DNA of 64,000 nt, taken from contig JAANYP010007093.1 of assembly GCA_020465985.1 (NCBI GenBank), forward strand, positions 1-64,000. Reading direction: 5' to 3'. The notes beneath the pieces were generated by a model. It saw nothing but the letters and a program-made list of their open reading frames with translations, had not been told where the DNA came from and searched no databases. A program made the position numbers and the translations under genes. Of the stretch, positions 37,601 to 49,797 are shown piece by piece (positions within the stretch are counted from its first letter, which is position 1; every line of letters starts with the position of its first letter). The stretch is from Centrapalus pauciflorus. Its lineage: Eukaryota; Streptophyta; Magnoliopsida; Asterales; Asteraceae.

Positions 37601-40600
37601 TTCTTTATGCCAACCTGAGTGATCCTGTATCTATACAGATTTGTTCCTTTTTTTTTTCTCAAAGCATTCTTCATCTCTCTTCACTACTAGTTTCTTGGCC
37701 GATTTCTACCTCTTTTAACGGTGTTCCTTCTGGTACATCACTCGTATCCTCATTTATGAATTAGTGACCACATAAGCTTCTTCTCAAGTGTCATCCGATC
37801 TTCTCTCCTAGAATCCTATCGGTGGTACTTCATTCTCACCTTCGATCCAATCTTCCATTTATCCTCCACTAGCTAAATAAAACAATCCTGAATTTTCATG
37901 AGTTGTCGTCTAGTCCATTAGGGTCATTATTAAGTTATATAAAGTTCTACCCTAGTTTTGTGCCTCAGTCTATTCAATTGCAGTAATTTTTGAGTTGTTG
38001 AATTTTCAAAGATGTTTCAAGAATTTAGGGTTTGATATCTTTTAGGATATTGAGATCTTCAACATAATATTCTGTTGATTTTAATTCAAGCCATCAAGGA
38101 CACCTATTCTGTCGAATCTTCGCTTCAATATGTGCAAATAATGTCATATTAGTAACCAAACTATTATTATGAAACGAAATGTAATTCAAGGTTGAACATT
38201 TTATTACAAAATTGTTCATTGACAACCACTTCAATAATGTTTTTTGTGTGTTCAACACATACATTTATGTGGTTCAAAAAAGAAGTACACCAAATAGTAT
38301 TTCTGGGGTGGTTCAACCCAACTGCCATGCACCAAAAACTTATTCATTTTGACTCGTTACTTGGTTCGTCCATTTAGCCTCCTCTACAGCAAAACAGAAG
38401 AAAAATAGCTCAACTTGGTGTGTTTCTCGATAATCCATATTGCTTGATCTAGTCTGAAGGATGATACTATGATGTGTATGTTTATGTTTATGCGTTTTTC
38501 TTTTGGTTTGGTTTATGGAGAAAAAATGTATGTGTGCCATGCTAATATAACATCTAACATCAGAAGCTGAAAAAGTGGACTGACGACCTTTATATCGACT
38601 TACATTATGTATTTATTGTGAATCCACAGGTTGCCATATTTATGGTTCTAGCAATGGTTCTGCGGCGTAAACCTGATGTTTTGATTGGTGTTCTGCCTAT
38701 TGTAAAAGATGGTTCTAAGTATCACGGGCAAGATAAACTTCCTGTCCTAATATGGAGTATCACACAGGTAACCAATTGAGATGGTTATTACTTATTACTA
38801 TCTTCTGGAGGATAAGAATTAACTTCAGTAAGATATGATTTATTGTAGGCTTGTCAAGGAGACCTTGTTGTGGGGCTTTTCATCTGGGTGCACTTGCTTT
38901 TGCCAATAATCACCAGTAAATCAGGTTGTAATCCTCAATCCCGGGACCTCATTTTGCAATTGGCTGAGAGGTAATTACATGTACTTCAAACCTATTCTCT
39001 TCAGATTTGTTTATGATGGCAAATTGTAATAAATAGGTTAGTACTTTCACCTTATTTCTAATCTGGTTCTGACTTAAAAAAATGTTACCAAAACCACTTT
39101 ACATTTCACAATTTATTATCTTGGGTACGTTGACCATGAAACTAGTAAAATTCCTTTTTATAATAGTTGCGGTTTTATTAATGCTCTTTTTTGCTAAGGC
39201 CATAAATTAGCAGATATGCCACCTAGTTTGCTGTATCCTTGTTTGTACATACATACTTACCTAGTCACTAAGGTTACAAAATGTGTTTCATTTCGACCAC
39301 GTTTAGAAAATATTACCATAGTTTCTTTAATTTTCTTCTGAATGATCGTAGTACGCTTGTAAGGTTTTCATTAAGAACCAACCAGAAATTTTACTTCTCA
39401 TAAGCGAGTTAGGTTGGAAAATGAATGATCGCAAATTATAAGGAATTATGGGCCATTTGGTATTATCATCGTTTTTTTCCAATTGGATTTTGTAAGATTA
39501 GTGACCAGGTGCGAACAGAAAAAACAGTAGTGACATAGGTGGAATATTTGAAAAATGTGTTGCCAGTCTATACTCTTAATACATGATTTTATAATCCAGT
39601 GACCATATTATAAATAAAGTGAAACTGTGAGAGTGTGTTGGTATTTATTACAACTTTCCCTATTTATAATTCATTTACTGATAAGACGATAATTCACACA
39701 CATTTGTAGGATTGTGTCTTTCCCAAAAGCTCGTACAATTCTAGTTAATGGTGCTGTGAGAAAGGGGGAACGTGTGGTGCCACCCGCAGCTCTTGAGCTT
39801 CTGATGGGAGTTACCTTCCCTGCTCCTGCAGCTCGTGTCAAGGTGACCCCGCTCTTTGGATCACCTAGTATCTTTAAGAAAATTTATTTGTAACCTCATA
39901 TCACGAGTAGTTTTTTTTTATAAATTTAATAAGTTGAGATTTAATCAACGAGATTGCATTTGGTAATTTTTTTTCCAGGCAACCGAGAGATTCGAAGCAA
40001 TCTATCCCCTACTGAAGGACGTTGCTCTTGCTGTTGCCCCTGGCAGTAAGGCTATGAAGCAACTTACACAACAGTTGTTACCCATTGCTGTGAAAGCTGC
40101 TGCACAAGGCAAGAATATGTTTATTTATTTACTTTCTATATTCCTCAATCTAATCTCTTATTGTGGTACCATAAGATACATGATAATACCGTTAAAGGAA
40201 AATTTCGACACATTTGTGTGAAAACGGGTCAATTTGGGTTATATTTTAGTGCTACTATAGGTCAAAAGGGGTGAATATTAAAAAAATTTGGCTAAAAAGG
40301 AAATGAAGCAGGTCGAACTCGAATCATACCCAAGTAATCACTACCTGCTAAATTCTAATTTAATATATGTAGCATAAAAATACTTCTGGACTTAAAAAAA
40401 CAACAAAAGGGTTGGCAAGTCAACCCAGCCTGTTGTGACCCAAACCTTTTGACCCGTTACCATTTAAAAAGAAAACCCAATTTCTCCACCCACATGTATA
40501 TATCATCAGTCTAATATTAAATGCTGTTTTCAGGCAAATCTAGCTTGGCAAGTGAAGCAAGTGATATATTCCTATGGTGTTTGACACAAAGTCCCGACTG

Positions 40601-41692
40601 CTACAAGCAATGGGTATGTATAACCATGTTGAATGCCGTTTAGATATTACTAATTACGTGTTTATGGTTGCATGGCTTTCTGTGGTTCTCAATGAAATTG
40701 TTTGATAACAGGACGACATTTATCTGGATAATCTTGAAGCTAGCGTTGTTGTTCTGAAAAAGCTAACTGATGAATGGAAGATATACTCGGTTAAGCATTC
40801 TACTCCTGATTCTTTGAAATCAGCCTTGAAGAGTTTTCGGGATAAGGTAACCTTATTCTTTATAGTTATTTAATAAATGTTAAGAATAATAGATAATTGA
40901 GAGATGTGTTATATACTCTCTCAATCACACAAATATGCAACAGTAGAGCTTCGTGTAGAGGAATTTAGTGGATCACTGGATCCAATTCGGAACCACCAGT
41001 TTATTATTAATGATGATAGATTGATCGTTGGCAAAATGAATACTCGTGATCTTCATGAAACAGGAAAAAAGGAAACATATGTTAGTTTATAATTAACATA
41101 TATGGTCTCTTATAAATTTATTATAAACTTATAACGAAATCCTTAAACATTGATTTTGAAAGTGCAAATTACGAAAAGAATTTTTACAATTTTAGTGCAA
41201 CTAACCCTATTTTACATGTAAGGGTTAATTTTAATGGAATTTTAGTGTTTAATTACTAAAAACTCATATTTGGTTTTCTTTTTAGGGTTAATTTTAATGG
41301 AATTTTAGCATCTTCCATCTTTTTAATGTTTACAACAGTGTGCTTTCTTTTTACCGTTCATGGCAACATACTTTCACAATTGAAACTTTTCTCATTACAA
41401 AACTTTTACTATGCATGCTAACTCTCAATCTACAATTGTGGCTCTATAGAACGAGAAAGCATTGGCTAGCGGAGATGGTGCTAATGAAGCATTGTTCAAA
41501 GACGCAAACAAGCACTGCAAGATCTTACTATCAAAGTTTTCAAACGGCCATCGTTGCTTGAAGGCTACTGCGTTTCTCACCGTTACAATGGCCGTTGGTG
41601 TGGCTTTGGTCGTCAACAACTCTGGATTCTGGAACATGAAGGAACTCATAGATTTTGACTTGTCTCGCACTTTTACATCTCTCTCTCATTGA
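34626..41692 (+). CDS. TMEM214-family ER membrane protein, 596 aa, ten exons
   Basis: Exons: 34626-35108, 35216-35353, 35612-35800, 38630-38767, 38849-38970, 39710-39842, 39979-40108, 40534-40613, 40712-40846 and 41450-41692 (stop TGA). All junctions keep frame. Nine-exon order and sequence character match plant TMEM214 proteins (DUF2359), predicted ER membrane proteins. The animal relative anchors a caspase at the ER under stress; the plant role is not established. Residues 1-161 are hydrophilic, with DDQGWKTVSYKKSRRK near 29-44, an Ala-rich stretch near 84-99 and a Lys-rich KKSKPKKVKKPK near 125-136. The middle is hydrophobic and helical (AIFMVLAMVL at about 272, GLFIWVHLLLPII at about 325). 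The best membrane segment is CLKATAFLTVTMAVGVALVV, about 552-571, with a short tail. Length fits the family. Intron 7 uses a GC donor; intron 3 is 2.8 kb. The exon model is my inference from frame and splice signals, without a transcript. Confidence 0.9.
40109..40533 (+). other. GC-AG intron (intron 7 of the TMEM214 gene)
   Basis: The exon ends CACAAG and the intron starts GCAAGAATATG. It ends TGTTTTCAG before GCAAATCTAGC. Only this GC donor keeps the family-like reading ...AAAQGKSSLA.... AAG|GCAAG is the usual context for the rare GC-AG class spliced by the major spliceosome. Confidence 0.8.
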
Positions 41693-42031
41693 CGCGACAG
41701 CTAAATGATGATCGATGACAGACCCGATGCATAGAGGTAAATTGTTAAATGCGACCCATATCAAATAACGGGTACAGCTAGAAAATGAGTATTTTTATAA
41801 AGTAGCGTTCGTATCCGGATATCGTTGTGCTTTTAGTAAAGACATATAGATATAGACACAAAAATGAGGGGTCAGAAGTTTTTAAGGTATACCTAAAACA
41901 TAGACAAAAGGTGGTTTGCAGTTTGTTGTGTTTTTTTTTCTGGATTGGTAACCTTTTTATGTGACTTCAATTTTCAAAATAGGAAACTGTTTTGGTTTTA
42001 TGGTTTGTTTTCTCATGAAATCTAGATTTAG

Positions 42032-42195
42032 AAAAAAGGGTAACCCGCCCTCTGGGGCCTCAACCGACCGGTCTCACGGCCAACGTGGAGGAGGTAAATC
42101 GCGTAACTCATAATTAAGGGACATGTGCAAGGTTTGAACCTTAAACCTTCATTATAGATTCTATGCCTCCAACCACTAGGCTACCATCGCGGGGA
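42032..42195 (-). mobile_element. tRNA-derived SINE with long target duplication
   Basis: Read on the minus strand, the element starts TCCCCGCGATGGTAGCCTAG. The A box TAGCCTAGTGG is followed by the B box GGTTCAAACC, both RNA polymerase III promoter elements taken from a tRNA. It ends in GGGTTACCCTTTTTT. The flanks are an 18-bp direct repeat with one mismatch: CATGAAATCTAGATTTAG (42014-42031) and CATGATATCTAGATTTAG (42196-42213). A target duplication of this length is characteristic of LINE-driven insertion. At 164 bp the length suits a plant SINE. Confidence 0.88.
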
Positions 42196-42213
42196 CATGA
42201 TATCTAGATTTAG

Positions 42214-44222
42214 GTGTTCGTCCTTATTAGTACGGCCTCCAACCGTATATCAAAATTTAAAAAGTTAAAGAAAAACTAGAACCAAGAACCGAAGAAACAG
42301 GTTCCTTACAAGGAAAAAATAAAAAGCGAAACCAAAAAACTTTCGAAAAATAAAAAATCCAAAGTGAGAACCAGACCGTGTTTAATAGTGGATTTTGTAC
42401 GGTTTGCGAGTGTTATTATGTTTCAGGGGTGGTAGCAACTTCTCATTTTTTTTTTGTTTGGTAATCAACTTTCAGTTTTTATTTTATTTTATTGTGACGC
42501 ATCGGATGTTGTCTCAATATGCATAGGTGATATGAGGTAAAAACATCTCATCATTACTTATTGTTATAATGTTAAAACATAATCTTATCACGTAGAAAAA
42601 CACATTTCTTTTCTCTTCCTCCAAACACCTTAAACACACCCAACCCCCTTCCTCCAGCAGCGCCCGACGGCTGCTACCCCCGATGCTGGCGACATCAACC
42701 ACCTTCACTCCGGCAACGCGGCACTTTGACGACACGAGTTTTTTTCCATCTTTTTTCATCTTTTTTGTTGATATATTTTATTTTAGCCTAAAATTGTTGG
42801 TATTTATATTTTGATACCAGAGTCAAATAATTTATAAAACAAACAGGCTTAGTAAATTCTTTTATCAGACCCCAATATCTTATTTGGACTACCTCTCATC
42901 AATTAAAAATGAAATCAAATGTCAGACAGTTTACCTCTGATGTAATCAAACATCACCTAACCCTTTGTTTTATTGTTGGAAATATTTTTGGTGACAGGTT
43001 TACTAATTTATTTTATAAATCTTACAATGATGTTTTATTTTCTTTGCATTTTAAATAAGTAACGAAATAAAACATATTTCAAATAAACTATGTTTAAGAA
43101 AAAAAGAAATAAAATTTTCATTAATAATACAAAAATATGAACAATATATCTAAAAAAATGGTAGAAAGTGATTGGATAGAAATCGAGCCTTGACCACTCA
43201 TTAGTCATTAGAGGTGTAATGTGTATAGAAGTATAGAACTAGAAGTGAAGATAGTACCCACGACGTAATGTATTTATATACTAGAACCCAACTGAACTGA
43301 ATTAAAATTTATACCATTTGGTTCTTGGTTTCAGTTATTTCATTTTTTTAGGTTCTGGTTTTGTATTTTTTGTAAAATTTAGAAAAATCGAGGACAAATT
43401 GGAACACTACAAACCGATACCATTTGATATGGTTCTCAGTTTCGTTATTATTTTTAGGTTGCGTTTGCAACTGTTTTGGACTGTTGCAATCCTAAGACCA
43501 ACAATACTTAGCTATTTAATATTCGGCTTCCGGTATATCTGTATGATACAATCGGTTTCGGGTCAGATTTAGGAGATGTTTGAATTTGCGTTTTAAAAGG
43601 TATTGTAGCTTTCTGTCGTCTTGAAAACTAATAATCAGATAACAACTGTTACAAAAAGTGTTGCGAGATGTTTAGTGTTTGACTTAGCTTTTGCTGTTTA
43701 CATCATAATAATCTTATAATCAGTTTTTAAGTGTTCGGTGTTGCGTTTTAAACTTGTAAAATCATCAAAAAGTACAATTACATATAATAATGAAAGTTTC
43801 ATTTTAATATGTGCATATAATAATAAGAACTTTATTTTAGTTATTTACCAACATTTCTAGTTACAGTATGTTTTATTTTAATTTGTGCATATAATAATGA
43901 AAGTTATAAAATATTTTACTAATATTCTAGTTACAGTATGTTTTATTTTAATTTGTGTATATAATAATGAAAGTTTTATTTTAATATTTTACTAATATTC
44001 TAGTTACATATATATAGTTCTTCACCTTTTCTTTCCTCGAATCAAAACAAGATTTGTTTTTTATTTTCTTTACAGATTATTTCTTTCTTCTTCAATCTTC
44101 ATGGTTTTTTCTTCATGGATGATTTGTGCTAAGAAAGAGATAAAGATCTTGGATTAAAAAGCAAGGTCATATGTGTAATTTGGTATAGGGTCATCGAGCG
44201 TTTCATCAAACGCTCTTCCTAT
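42214..44222. other. Intergenic DNA downstream of TMEM214 with repeat debris
   Basis: About 42240-42450 and 43270-43570 contain GAACCAAGAACCG and GGTTCTTGGTTTC-type words, like decayed hAT MITEs. An 81-codon minus-strand frame at 42514-42759 covers a small GC-richer patch, but it has no recognisable domain and is not called a gene. The ~80-bp repeat at 43785-44010 is listed separately. Confidence 0.45.
43785..44010. repeat. Tandem repeat, ~80 bp unit, three copies
   Basis: The unit holds TATAATAATGAAAGTT, TTTTATTTTAAT and TTCTAGTTACA landmarks, repeated three times with small changes. Confidence 0.75.
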
Positions 44223-44910
44223 TAGGGGTGTTCAAAATAATCCAAAACCGAAAAACAAATTCAAAAAACCAAAAAACCGTACTGATTTTGAGGTTAACCA
44301 AACCGAATATCTATTATTTTCGGTTTAGTTAACCGAAACAACAAAAACCCTCGGTTTCGGTTATGGTTTAGGTTCACGATTTTGGTGACAGACGGTTAAC
44401 TGAAAAAGTGGAAAAAATAATTTTTATATAGTTTAACGTTTAGACCTATAAATATTAACATTTATCTCAACAATAATATAAAATTTTAACTCATCTATTA
44501 GTCCACAATAATTTTTAAATCCAAAATAACAAAAAACAACATCAGAACAATTAATTTAGAAAATATTATGAACTTTTTTTTTTGTTTCCATCAGATTATA
44601 AAATACATTGTTCAATCATTTAAGGATCTTTTATAGATGATTTGTAGTCTTATTCTTCGCATTTATTATCTTGGACTTTTGAAGTTTTTAGAAACTAATT
44701 ATTAGAGTTTTTTAATATAAAAAGTATCTTATTAAATAAAAATTGGTTAATTGGTTAACCGGAAACCGAACCGAAAGAACAGGTTAACCGATTGTTGGTT
44801 AACCGGTATTTTCGGTTTAAGTTTAGGTTCACGAAATCCTCGACCGATATTACTGATTAACCATCCGAAATGCAATGTCGGTATCGATTAACCATCCATG
44901 AACACCCATA
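44223..44910. mobile_element. hAT-type MITE, 688 bp
   Basis: Its ends are TAGGGGTGTTCA and, inverted, TATGGGTGTTCA. The flanks CTTCCTAT and CCTCCTAG agree at six of eight positions, consistent with an aged 8-bp duplication. The arms are rich in AACCGAAAC and its inverse. It matches the element at 49971, whose duplication is exact. Confidence 0.75.
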
Positions 44911-45478
44911 CCTCCTAGAGTCCTATTAGCATTAAAAAAAATTGCTCTAAAAATTTTTGATAACGCAAATAAGTGATTATCATCGTATATCATCGAAACG
45001 CTTTAAATGCTTAAATCACTTCTATCAAAGTTTATAAAAAAACCAACTCTTAACATATCATCACACACAAACTATTTGAAACTAAAACTATTTGTAATTT
45101 TAAATTCTACTCTATCTCTATCTTTTTTATTAAAAAAGTAATAGACCGTCACTTGTCTACATTGCCAATTGACGTAACATTAGTTTGACATGTGTAATTA
45201 ACAATTTCTATTAAATAATTAATTTCATTTATTTTATAGTTACTATAATTTAAAAAATCTATTACAAACTACAAATTTTGATTTTTAAAAGTTAATATTA
45301 ACCTATAAATACTAATAAAGGAGTAGCTATACTCTTTTTTTGTGAAGCAATGTGTCATCATCATGAATCGACACGTGACATTTATAGTTTTTAAAAATAA
45401 TAAATAACAAATCTAATATAATTCTTTTTAAATTCAAATCAAAGCAAATTTAACAAAATCTAATACTCTAATAACTTA
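44911..45478. other. AT-rich intergenic DNA
   Basis: No gene or complete element was recognised in this stretch. Confidence 0.5.
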
Positions 45479-45515
45479 CTAGGTTATATACTCATGTACT
45501 ACATGGGTTGAATAA
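45479..45515 (-). mobile_element. Helitron 3' terminus (minus strand)
   Basis: On the minus strand, the hairpin CCCATGTAGTACATGAG leads through TATATAAC to CTAG followed by T. The body would lie at higher coordinates and is interrupted by the foldback element at 45752. Confidence 0.6.
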
Positions 45516-45751
45516 AAAAATTTTAAGAACAAAAATTTATAAAAAACACATGAATAATTATAAAAAAGTTAAGTTTATTAGATTTTAGTTAATTATATAT
45601 TAAATTAGTTAGATTAGATTATAATAGATTGAATTACATTTGATTTTAATTTTAGTAATGACACGTGACGGATTGAAGTTTTGACACGTGTCGAATTAAA
45701 TGAGGAATCAACACGTGACAATTTAGTTACTCATTTAATAGTATTTTTAGT

Positions 45752-46747
45752 TAGGGAGAATTTCATATATACCCCTTTAAAACTTCATAATATCATATAT
45801 GTCCAACTTAAAATTTTAATATCATATATATCCCTCCTAAACATCATAATAGCATATATACCCAATAATTAATATCACATATATCTCTCTTAAACATAAT
45901 TAATATCATATATACCCAAATTCATTAATTTAATTATTTTTAGAACATTTAAAGCTCATATTTTATATTGATTATTAATTAATGATCATTATACCATTAC
46001 TTATTTCTTTTTTCAACTAAACTTTTAAAATATCATATTTATCAAACTTTAATTAAAATAACATATCCCTTTAGATAATTTTATATAATTTATTTTTGTA
46101 TACTTTACTATTTAATTCTTCATAGGAAAACAAATTAAAATTACCAATAAAAAAATTGGATTATATTTTTGTTTGTTTGTAATCAAATCCCTTTAAATAT
46201 TTTCTTATTTGTATTGTATATAGAAAACCGCAGGAAAAAACAAATAAGAAAACATAATAATTTAAAAAATGCAATACAAATATGAAAATATAATAAATCG
46301 ATATGATTTTATTACAAATGAACAAAAATATAATACAATATTTTTATTGTTAATTTTAATTTGTTTTCCTATAAAAAATTTACATAGTAAAGTTTACAAA
46401 AATAAATTATATAAAATTATTTAAAGGGATATGATATTTTAATTTAAGTGGGATAAATATCATATTTTGAAGGTTTAGTTGAAAGAATAAGTAAGTAAGG
46501 TTATAATGATCATTAATTAATAATCAATATTAAAGATGAGTTTTAAATGTTCTAAAAAATAATTAAATTAATAAATTTGTGTATATATGATATTATTAAT
46601 GTTTCAAAGGGATATATATGATATTAGTTATTAATATTTGGTATATGTGATATTATGATGTTTTAGAGGAATATATATGATATTAAAATTTTAAGTTAAG
46701 TATATATAATATTATAAAGTTTTGGAAGGGTATATATAAAATTCTTA
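45752..46747. mobile_element. Large foldback element (family D), ~1 kb
   Basis: The left arm starts TAGGGAGAATTTCATATATA and the right arm ends GGGTATATATAAAATTCTTA. The two arms of roughly 450 bp pair almost throughout, for example ATGATCATTATACC and its inverse. Both arms repeat a CATATATACCC-like word. No target duplication could be fixed. A shorter relative lies at 59919-60414. Confidence 0.75.
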
Positions 46748-47026
46748 ATATAATATAATAAATTAAAAGTTTAAAAAATATAAAAGAATTCTATTCATAT
46801 ATCTTTAGAAATATATAAAATTAATACGACGTAATAAATAATATTATCACTTTTATATACTTTTATTTAAACTAGTAATTAATAAAACTAAAACTAAAGT
46901 TTTACTGCATTTCAATTATGCATTGTTAATGATTATAAATAAAGTTAAAATTTGTGTCGTTTATTATTAAATTTTATAATTATAATTATAATTATTTTAA
47001 AATTTATAATTTATTAAAAAAAATTA

Positions 47027-47424
47027 GGGTAAATTACAAATTTGGTCCCTGTGGTTATAGGGAAATTACGGATAAGATCCTTCTATAGAAGAAATTACAA
47101 ATTCGATGTCTGTGGTTAACATTTTGTTATGGATTTGGTCCTTTGACCGGTCATTTTTTTAAAAATGACCATTTTACCCTTTAAGAAATATTATGAATAT
47201 AGGTAATAAACTTTAATAGAATTTATAAAATAATAAAATATTATACATCACCAATTAATTATTTATTATTAAAAGAAAAGTATATCAAAAATATTAAAAA
47301 TACCTAGATTAATTATTACATCACCCATTTTCAATTTTGTCACTTTGATCTTGTCGGAGCCCCAAAAAGGTTTGCAGGTACACCATCGTCTTCCACCTTC
47401 TCCGAGATCATTTGTTTGATCAAG

Positions 47425-47484
<60 letters not shown>

Positions 47485-48213
47485 AAGAAGTTGCCCGAGT
47501 TTCTCTTTCCAGGAGAAAAGGAGGGTAAGATATGGATGTGGCACAGGTTTTTGAGATGCCCCAGGACCAGTGGTTTCCCTCCTGCAACTCGAAGAATAGT
47601 GATGTAAGATGCTGCCTGGGGTTTGTCCTTTGGCAAGTTCCTGGAGCTCAGTTTCTCAAACCATGTTGCTGCCAGCAGGGTTGCAAGCTGTGGTCATTCT
47701 CTACATTGTGATTGTCTACGCTTTTATGGGTACTTCCTTTTTTCTGTGATTGTTTGGATCTTCAAATTTTGTGTCGTTTCCAGTGAGTAAACATTACCTC
47801 TGTCCTTAGAGACCCATACACTTGTGACTCAACTTTGTATCAAGAAGTGAAGAAATTCTACCCCATAAAAGAACAGCGTAAACTTTATTTTCAAATCTCC
47901 CACCGTCACCATCCTCAAAATCTTACTGTGTCAATGGGGCCGGAGATATAAATTTTCTGGCTGGAGATGTGTATATATATATAGATTTTTGAGTTTAATA
48001 ATTAAAATGAAAAACAAAAGTTGTTTTTGGGATTTTTTTTTAATTTTATGAAAAAGAAAGTTTATTACCTATTTTTATAATACTCTCAGGGGTAAATTGG
48101 TCATTTTTAAAAAAAAAATCGGTCAAAGGACCAAAACCGTAACAAAATGTTAACCACAGACGTTGAATTTGTAATTTCCCTATAACCACAGGGACGAAAT
48201 TTGTAATTTACCC
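47027..48213. mobile_element. Mutator-type element with gene-like interior (candidate Pack-MULE)
   Basis: The terminal inverted repeats of about 130 bp start GGGTAAATTACAAATTTGGT and end with the inverse, TTTGTAATTTACCC. The element is flanked by an exact 11-bp direct repeat AAAAAAAATTA (47016-47026 and 48214-48224). The interior, about 47340-47950, is less AT-rich than its surroundings and not repetitive apart from a (CT)n run (47426-47480). It holds a 59-codon frame from ATG 47533 (MDVAQVFEMPQDQWF...). Captured host gene pieces inside Mutator termini define Pack-MULEs. The parent gene was not recognised. Confidence 0.8.
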
Positions 48214-48372
48214 AAAAAAAATTATTATTCAAACAAATCTAATAAACTATTAATATTAATATAATTACAACTAAACCACCATATGTCATGTCACTTTCTT
48301 CATCATTTACAACCAAAATACATCCTTAAAAACACACACACTACACCTACACACTACACAAAATTCACAAAC

Positions 48373-48933
48373 TCAATTAGCTTCAACTCCACCAACCTCC
48401 GCCACCGCCACCTCCTTCCGCGGCCGCGTCTCCTCCGCACCCGAAACCTTTACTTTCTTCGCCACCGGTTCCGCATTCGGATCTTTCTTCGGTCGCCCTC
48501 GCCCCTTCTTCGCCTCCGAAACCTCTTCACCCGGAACTTGATCTTGCGTCTCGATTCCAACCGGATACTTAGCCTTTGGTGGACGACCCCTGCCCCGTTT
48601 CACTGGAGCATTCGGGTCGGGTCGCATGTAGTTATTCTTCACCAAAACAAGCTCCCCACTTTCCTTCAATTTCTTCAAATGATCCGTCAATAAATTCACA
48701 TGTCCAGCAGGTAAATCACCGTATGTTGATCCGATAAAATTCGATATCGATGATTTGTTTAAACCCTCTTTGGTTTTCAATCCATCAATTGCTGCAAATA
48801 TCATCTGCTCAAAACAACCCATGAAAAAGATCAAATTAGGGTTTTCGAAAATTTTTGAAATGGGTGAATAAAATTAGTTTACCTGTGGGTATGGGGGAAG
48901 TGAAGATGGTTTGTTGACTTGCTCAGTCGCCAT
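48373..48933 (-). CDS. HMGA-type chromatin protein (linker-histone domain, AT-hooks), 160 aa
   Basis: There are two exons on the minus strand: 48933-48883 (17 codons from ATG) and 48804-48373 (143 codons plus stop). A 78-bp GT-AG intron in phase 0 separates them. Residues about 10-80 form a GH1 (linker histone H1/H5) winged-helix domain: PYPQMIFAAIDGLK, KSSISNFIGSTYG, LLTDHLKKLKESGELVLVKN. Two AT-hooks follow, RGRGRPP (87-93) and GRGRPKK (118-124), then a basic KKVKV. This architecture is that of plant HMGA (HMG-I/Y) proteins, which bind AT-rich DNA in the minor groove in the nucleus. Plant members usually carry four hooks and are somewhat longer, so this copy is short; a TRPRK at 144-147 may be a decayed hook. 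The frame is intact. A Mutator-type element ends 160 bp beyond the stop. The Met at the start of exon 2 is not the initiator, because exon 1 gives the normal N-terminus. Confidence 0.9.
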
Positions 48934-49180
48934 TTTTGAGAGACCCCACAAAGAAGATTTGGAGCGAGATGTCAGCTTCGAAGAGTACAGTAATGGAGAA
49001 GAATGATTTGGATTATTGGGGGAAGCTGTTTATTGTGCTTGTTTGAAGTAATATGGACGGTGGTGATTTACGATGGGGATTTAATAGACGGTTGATGGTT
49101 TGTTTTGGAAAGGAATGAAAATTACATGCGGATTGATGACGTGGTTGGTGTATTTGTTTTTGTTTGCAGAAAAAAAATAA

Positions 49181-49292
49181 TCACCACCAAAGGTGGGGAG
49201 GCTTGCCTCTAGGAGACGTCACGGGTTCAATCCCTGACATTGGTGAATCTAATCTAACTTTGGGTGTAATACTAACAACTAACTAGCCTTTC
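49181..49292 (+). mobile_element. Probable SINE fragment
   Basis: GGGTTCAATCCCT near 49230 fits a polymerase III B box, and GGCTTGCCTCTAGGAG upstream may be a weakened A box. The segment ends near CCTTTC before AAAAAAATAA, and AAAAAAATAA also precedes it (about 49171-49180). That could be a target duplication, but it is low in complexity. Confidence 0.5.
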
Positions 49293-49322
49293 AAAAAAAT
49301 AAATTTGGGCACTTATTTTTTT

Positions 49323-49797
49323 GGGTTAAAGTCGTAAAATATACTTTTCTTACCTAAATGACTAATTAATTTTTTTTTGAGCGGATGGTAGTTGTACTCC
49401 AAAACTTGTCGATGTGGTACGTGTAACCGGTAACTAAGTTGATATGACAGTTTTACTGATTCAAATGAAAAAATAACAGGTTTTTAATGACATGATACTT
49501 ACGTGGATTTACCATAACAACGTAGTTACTGGTTACATGTACTATATCAACAAGTTATTTTGAAGTACAACGTGGATTTTGATCTATATAAATAATTTAA
49601 AAAATCTACAAAAGCATATAGATTCTTTTCATACTTCTAAAAACACAAATATAAGATCATTATCGGTAAAACCGGTAATCAAAAGTACCATCTCAACAAT
49701 AAATTTTAAGTACAAGTACCAATAAGATTAAAAAATAACTAGATTAGTCATTTGAGTAATTTTAGTAAAGTAAGATATATTTGTATGACTTTAACCA
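49323..49797. mobile_element. Mutator-type MITE (family B), 475 bp
   Basis: It starts GGGTTAAAGTCGTAAAATAT and ends TATGACTTTAACCA. It is flanked by TTATTTTTTT on both sides (49313-49322 and 49798-49807). It runs in the opposite orientation to the 8201 copy, with the shared interior CAACAAGTTATTTTGAAGTAC and CCACGTAAATCC-like words. Confidence 0.8.

Noticed and set aside
35927..38540. Short ORFs inside the 2.8-kb intron 3 of TMEM214
   Set aside because: None shows homology or splice-compatible borders, and the flanking exons join perfectly in frame without them.
42032..42195. Genuine tRNA gene on the minus strand
   Set aside because: It has A and B boxes but no cloverleaf of correct length, and an 18-bp target duplication flanks a longer body, which fits a SINE.
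42514..42759. 81-codon minus-strand ORF in a GC-richer patch
   Set aside because: The first ~50 codons look more gene-like than the rest, but there is no recognisable family or splice signal. It could be a captured exon, but that is unsupported.
48373..48834. HMGA start at the Met 15 codons upstream of exon 2 (frame read through the intron)
   Set aside because: That start lies in the intron. Exon 1 at 48883-48933 supplies a normal MATEQVNKPSSLPPYPQ start with clean GT-AG borders.
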